Assembly: GCA_003313425.1 (NCBI GenBank) | Contig: NHZP01000030.1 | Span: 186,001-250,000, forward strand | Direction: 5' to 3' | DNA length: 64,000 nt | From: Pseudopyrenochaeta lycopersici | Taxonomy: Eukaryota > Ascomycota > Dothideomycetes > Pleosporales > Pseudopyrenochaetaceae | Part shown: in pieces, positions 58,862-64,000 of the stretch | Layout of the letters: the number at the start of each line of letters is the position of its first letter | Position numbering within the stretch: the first letter of the stretch is position 1 | Made by a program: the position numbers and the translations under genes | Notes under the pieces: generated by a model | What the model was told of the DNA's origin: nothing | Databases searched by the model: none | What the model saw: only the letters and a program-made list of their open reading frames with translations

Positions 58862-61800
58862 CTACCTCCTTCTTCCCCGGTCCGGATAATCTGACACTAC
58901 ACTCTGGTCAACCTCACTGTGTGCTGGTGAAGGCACTTGTCGCGCTCGATTTCGTTTCTCGCGTGCGACCTTTCTTTGTTCGAAAGCGATATCTGTAGCG
59001 TCTGTAGCTGTAGACATTTCGGACGCAGTGACATTGTTCAAATAGTCAAACTCCAGTGGAGACTGGAATGATGAAAATTCGTACGGGTTTTGAAGGATCG
59101 CGGGGACGGTGTTGGAGCGAGTTGAGGGTTCAGCGTGTGTTGCTCGCTCTATAGCTGCATGACTGGGTCGTGTCCTTCGGTCTGATATTTGAATGTTGCT
59201 GGACGTTCCACCTCCGTGTGACACAGACTTTTCATGACCATCGCTGGGAGGGCTGCTCTGTGGTACGGATTCTGGTACTTTTTTTCCTCTACGCGAACCG
59301 TCGTGCGATGTACTACCTTGTTGCTGCTGATATGTGCGACGATTAGATGTTGGCATACCATTTGGATTTGCGGGTGAAGGCGCAACCCCACCACTTGTCC
59401 GTCTCGACTGCGATACAGCGCGAGCTTCAGCACCCTGATTTGCGCGCCTGTTTGATGCTGGCTCAACATTGTGTCTCCTCGCTTCATTCTCAGTTTCTGG
59501 GCCCTTTTTAGGATATCTTTGAGCAGACTCCTCGTTCGGTTGCCGTAAAGGAACATTGCCTGACCTGTTCGGCTGTAATGGCCTAGTCTCAGCCATCTCG
59601 GCCATTTCCCCCTTTGGATCAGTGTACACCTCGTACTGACGAACTCTACGTTTCCGGCGTGGTGATGGATTCTTTCTACTCGTTCGATCGCCAGGGGCTG
59701 CTGTAGCAGCTGGGAATACGGGCGGATCAACTCGTAGGTCTCTGTCTGGCTGCACAGATGAACTCGGATTCAAGCCAGATTGTCTAGCTGCTTCTGCTTG
59801 CAGTTCTGCCGACTGTGACTTGCGTTGCGAAGATTCCTGTCCATTTGTGCTCCTTGATCTTCTTCTGGCCTTTCTAACAGTGGCCACTGGTATACTGCCC
59901 GCCTCTTCTCTGCCAGGTCGTGATAATAAATCTGGACCTCTCCGCTCTGACACTACAGGAAGCACGCGTTGTTCGTTTCCTTCATGCTCGCTTGGTGCGG
60001 AAACGTCTCGCCTTATCATTTGCTCTGGTATAGTTGCTGTTCTCCGCATTTTTTCTCTTCCGGAAACTGGGCCAACTTAGCCTTGCTTGCACACGAATGA
60101 AACATAGTTTCGCTTACCCTTTGCTTCATCGTCCATGATTGCTCTTGGAAATCCACTGATAGAATAAATAGATCTATCACTTCGAAATCGTAAAGAAATA
60201 TTTATGTTTACATCCTTTCCTCGGGCTAGAATTTCAGGAACTATGATGCAAAATGATGCATCGCTTATCATACCCGACACACTAGATTCCGGTATTGGAA
60301 TCTAAAATATCAGCATCTGGATCATTTTGGATTTCTGAAGCATTACGTACAGTGACGGTATGTGTATCATCTGCAGGTTCGATTTCGAAGCATGGTCTAA
60401 ATTCATTAGTGTTTTGGTCCTCGAAGTGTCTGCCAAGCTCGCGAAGATACGGGGAACCATTCTCAAATCTGCAGCAAATTTGACCTGTGCAAGTAAGTAC
60501 GAATTCTCAGATCATGCTCTGTTTGGATGTTACCTGTGCAGGAAAAGTACCCATTATTCTCAAACCGGGTGGCACTCGTTCTTTCGTAATAGAATGAACT
60601 TGCTACGAGGACATGTGCCACTCGTTCGATCTGGATACGGTTTTCTCGAGACTTTAAGGTGTGTCGTACGTCCCTTTGTAAGTCTATGAGCTGGTTCACT
60701 TCATCCAATCCAGGTGGCTCACGTCCGATATCTGGATTGATACGGATGTACCGTGACTTATTTTGATTTGGCTCAACATGATCGTCAACATTTTCACAGA
60801 AATTCCTCCAGGCAAGCTCTGCGTTAAGAGTATTATCGATTCCGTGATGCTGTATGTATTCTATTAGTGGAAAGAACTATAAAATTTCGGGCACGTTTTG
60901 CAAATATTAGACAATACACATACCTTTGCTGCAAAGATCTGGCGTAACCAGGAAAACGCTGATTGCCTCTGTATAGGTGGCTCCCCACTTGTGGCAGCCT
61001 TTTCCCTACTCCTGTGTTGTCAGAGATTATTAGAGCTAAATATTTGGGTAGATGTGCATACTGTTGTGCACTCTGAGAGGGCATAGTAATGCTAGAGAGG
61101 CGACTTGTCAGAACAGCCGCATTTTGGCTTGTACCAATAGAAAGCAGAATGTCCGGTGGTCGATTAGCAACATCTGGCCATAACAATTTCCTTTCATCCT
61201 GCAGGATGAGGATCGGATTGTTGTGATAGATGTTTCCGTCGAGATATGTCCGCTTTGTTGGCTCGTGCTGATAGGGCTTAAAGTAAGATGGAGTTGCCGA
61301 TGTCGCCGCAGCAGCTTCCCATACTCTAAGCTCCAGCTTTGGGTTCGCTCGGCGGAGAAACTCGTAGGGTGCTCCGTGCTGTTCGGCTTCTGTATTTTCT
61401 TTTCGGCTATAGTTAGCCAGAACAACAGCCCTCCTTCCGACTTCATCTGTTGCGATTACAGCAACTTTGGCTCCATGGTCAGGACTCTGGGATTGATCAC
61501 CTCCGAAAAGGCGCTGTTCTCCAAAAGTGTTCTTGAGTGTCGTGAGCAAAGGCGACGTTTCGTACCTCGCGACGTGCCTGAACGGAATTAGATACTTTAA
61601 TATTGGGACGTCGTGCATTGGTCGTGGCGTAAATGCAATGCCACAAAGGCGGATGAAGTCATCGATACAACGTCTCATGCGCCAGTCCTTGACACCCATT
61701 GCCAGCGCAATCACACCTCCAGTGCTGTAATGTATTAGTGCTTTGTGGAAGTTTGCAGTACATGAGCTCACCTTGTTCCGACGATCAAATCGAAGAATGC

Positions 61801-64000
61801 TCTGATAGGGATACGGTTGCGGAATTGGCCTTGAATGGCACGGAGCACCTCAAGCTCAACTATCCCACGTATGCCTCCCCTGTACGCTAGTCAGAAAGAC
61901 CTACGGGAAACTGAACGCAGACAGAAACTCGAACAGGTCGCATAAGAATGTGTACAAATTTTGTCGCCCAGTGTCTCTCGAAAACGTTTGGCCATCGCGA
62001 GAAACAAGCATTTGAGAACTTGATAGCCTAGAGGTGTATCGAGCACTCTTAAATATGGCTATAGAGGCCAGTATTCTCAAGGAAACTTACATGAGATACT
62101 GAAGATATTGAAACTTTACTGTATGACTTTACTGTATGACTTGGATTTGACCATTGTATGCGAAGGTAGAGTGAATAAAAAGGGGAAAAAATAATAACAC
62201 GTACCCATCAAGGCTCAACAGACGGACTCCTGCATGATCGGGTTTGAATCGTATGATATATGGAGGTTGCCACTGTGTTGTACTTGGGTGCAATGGGCAA
62301 CAGCTTAAGCAAATGACTGATTTGGTGTTTGTGCCTCCTACTAATGGCTTGCCGTAAGCCCGAACGCAATTGCTGCAGAGAACATGCCGACAAGGAAGGA
62401 TGTGTTGCGGTGCCTGCATCAAACAGCAAAAACAGGTGGAGTGGCTCAGAAAATCGTTAGCAGATCCAATAAGAGCGTAGAGTTGATCCATGATGTCGCT
62501 ATGTATCTTGAGGAGACAGGCTTCCTCAGACGCGCCTCGCTCATTCTCCAAATCCGCTTGAAGAAGTTGATGTATCTCGCGAATAACCTCTTTAATTCTG
62601 GCGTTCCAGATTGGGTAGTATTCATCCGGTTTGAACCTCGAACGAAAACGCCCCGGCTTTATAATTCTCCCGGCTGCATTCTGATGACCTTTTGAACTAT
62701 GATTGGTGGCAACATTGACACACATTTCTGTGTCTGTTCGAAATTCACAGGGAGCATGAAGGTCGCCAAATTCCTCCAATGCATCGCGACATTTGTCTTC
62801 ATATGCTGTGAAGAGGTCCTCGGGTAGCCCTGGAATACATTTAGAGAGAAGTCATGCAACTGGAAGTGGTCCTACCTTTACGATGCCGGATGCAGTCAAG
62901 CATTACGCTGGATGCAACCGGATAACAGAGGTGATCAAATATAGTTTCGCTATCGGCTCGGTGCCCATGTGACTGTATTGCGAGGGCAAGCTGAAGTATA
63001 TGACCACCAAAATCATCTGCTATTGGATTGTTTAATAAAGAAACTTCCCTGAAATTGAAGGGGGTATCAAGCGTCTCCGCAAAATGTTCAAAGGCAGACT
63101 GAAAATATAGGTTAAGTTCGTCCGAGTTAGAAAGCATGTTTACCTCCCGCTTTGCGGCGAACGAGGCATCACATGACTCTGTGATCATTTCGTGCAAGCC
63201 TTGAATTTGATCATTCAGAAGCTGGTATCGGCCTTTATACGGGATTCGTATAACTTTAAAGGTAGAATAGTAGCAATGGATTAAATCGATGATGCGCTCG
63301 ATAGGCTTTTTGCGTCGACGAGCTCTCCATAGCTTGGCTAGTCGGAGAAAGAACGGATGGCCATTGACTGGATGCAAGCACTCGTTGTTTGCGTTTAACA
63401 GATTTTGCGTTGCAGACTTGCTATCCCACTCGTCAACTGGACCGTCTAAGTCGGTGCTATTCAGGGCGATGATCGCATGGGGCAACGTGGGCTGGTTAAC
63501 TGATGTTTCCAAAGACGCCTCGCCCCATTCTAACAGTGGACGAAGGGTAGTGACCTCAAATGTCCTGAAATGAGTTAGTCATTATATGCCATTGTAAGAC
63601 ACGTATTTCTTTTGTAACTTTACAGGAAAATAATTGCGCGTAGGAAGTGTATTTATAGCATGCAGCCTGCACTGATGCATAGGTAGGCGAATTGTTTGAA
63701 AGGCATTGGGAATCCTCAGGCTGCGTCAAAGAAGAGATAGGGATGCTCATAGAAAATTCCTCAAGCTCTTCGAGCACGCTCAGTAGATAAGCAAATGAAA
63801 CGGGAGAGGTGCAGAAGCCCGCAACAGTTAAAAAGGCAAGGTAATTGAAGAGCATGTGACTAAATACGGATAGAAGTAAGATCAATAGCTGGACACGTAC
63901 CTTGAATCTCGAAGAACAAATACAATGACATCTGAGAATGTGTACAATATGCGCGGATACAGCTGTCCGACGGCATAGCCACGGGTTCTCTTCTCATCGG
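58862..64000 (-). CDS. RING-patatin phospholipase-like protein, 5' end outside the window
   Basis: Exons, minus strand: 58862..60066, 60118..60301, 60351..60484, 60534..60849, 60924..61011, 61062..61724, 61772..61879, 62205..62829, 62876..63564, 63901..>64000; 1369 codons visible, all phases fit. The visible start (YAVGQLYPRILYTFSDVIVF) continues a larger N-terminal domain off the edge. NQPTLPHAIIALNSTDLDGP, GRYQLLNDQIQ and DDFGGHILQLALAI match a fungal FabD/lysophospholipase-like family. A RING-type finger follows (CFCC, LPCRHVLCSNC, CLSC; about visible residues 397-440). Then a patatin domain: oxyanion DGGGIRG, nucleophile GTSTGG, and the dyad Asp in YLDGNIYHNNP. The last ~400 residues are basic and disordered. 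It is predicted to be a serine acyl hydrolase acting on lipids, with a possible ubiquitin-ligase part. Two introns (336 and 325 nt) are unusually long. Confidence 0.9.
62115..62141 (+). repeat. Tandem duplication of a 13-nt unit within an intron
   Basis: ACTGTATGACTTT occurs twice in a row (second copy ending in G) inside the long 325-nt intron of the patatin gene. Short and probably neutral. Confidence 0.5.

Noticed and set aside
1..64000. tRNA genes, rRNA, complete transposons with terminal repeats
   Set aside because: By eye I found no paired A/B box tRNA pattern, no rRNA core and no transposase or reverse transcriptase motifs. A dedicated search could still find a diverged one.

Overview
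The window looks like nuclear DNA of a filamentous ascomycete, most probably a dothideomycete of the Pleosporales type. The class is an inference from gene content and gene style. Genes lie on both strands with no operons. Coding exons are split by short GT-AG introns, mostly 46-120 nt. The products are typically fungal: a Zn2Cys6 regulator, a rhodopsin-like membrane protein of the PTH11 type, a PL1 pectate lyase, a fungal sterol C-14 reductase, an ADP/ATP carrier and NLR-like STAND proteins. I rebuilt exon joins by hand, checking GT/AG sites and reading phase. They are models, not mapped transcripts.

Layout. 0.2-2.1 kb: a five-exon basic, AT-hook-like nuclear protein. 2.4-2.7 kb: a small Gly/Tyr-rich protein (minus). 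3.8-5.3 kb: a broken aspartic-protease-like gene (minus). 6.9-8.8 kb: a secreted type-B carboxylesterase. 9.8-11.1 kb: a seven-helix rhodopsin-family protein (minus). 12.6-16.2 kb: a divergent pair, a phytanoyl-CoA dioxygenase-family enzyme (minus) and a Zn2Cys6 regulator (plus). 18.5-21.9 kb: an uncharacterised protein and an AIG1/rolling-stone-like membrane protein. 21.9-25 kb: gene-poor, with a possible degraded coding region. 25.1-26.3 kb: a Pro/Gln-rich disordered protein.

28.8-30.2 kb: an orphan protein with an HEXXH motif (minus). 31.3-35.8 kb: a 1406-aa dynamin/SLIP-GC-like GTPase. 36.6-39.8 kb: a divergent pair, a mannose-6-phosphate-receptor-like (MRL1) protein (minus) and the ergosterol enzyme ERG24 (plus). 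ERG24 is followed by a short degenerate repeat array. 41.4-42.8 kb: the ADP/ATP carrier. 43.2-43.9 kb: a Pro/Ser/Thr-rich protein (minus). 45.7-46.8 kb: a pectate lyase.

The right part is the most unusual. 47.1-51.4 kb (minus) encodes a seven-exon NLR-like protein with a fungal N-terminal helical domain, a NACHT-type NTPase, then two C2H2 fingers, a Zn2Cys6 cluster with canonical spacing and a C-terminal PHD finger. Divergent from it, 51.9-55.4 kb encodes a Rad5/HLTF/ULS1-like SNF2 ATPase. 56.0-57.9 kb encodes a borate/anion transporter. 58.9-64.0 kb (minus, cut by the window edge) encodes a large RING-plus-patatin phospholipase-like protein. With the SLIP-GC-like GTPase, these make a stretch rich in families that in fungi and animals are tied to NTPase-based sensing and innate-immunity-like or chromatin roles. 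Whether they act together is unproven.

I saw no tRNA, rRNA or CRISPR array, and no intact transposon.
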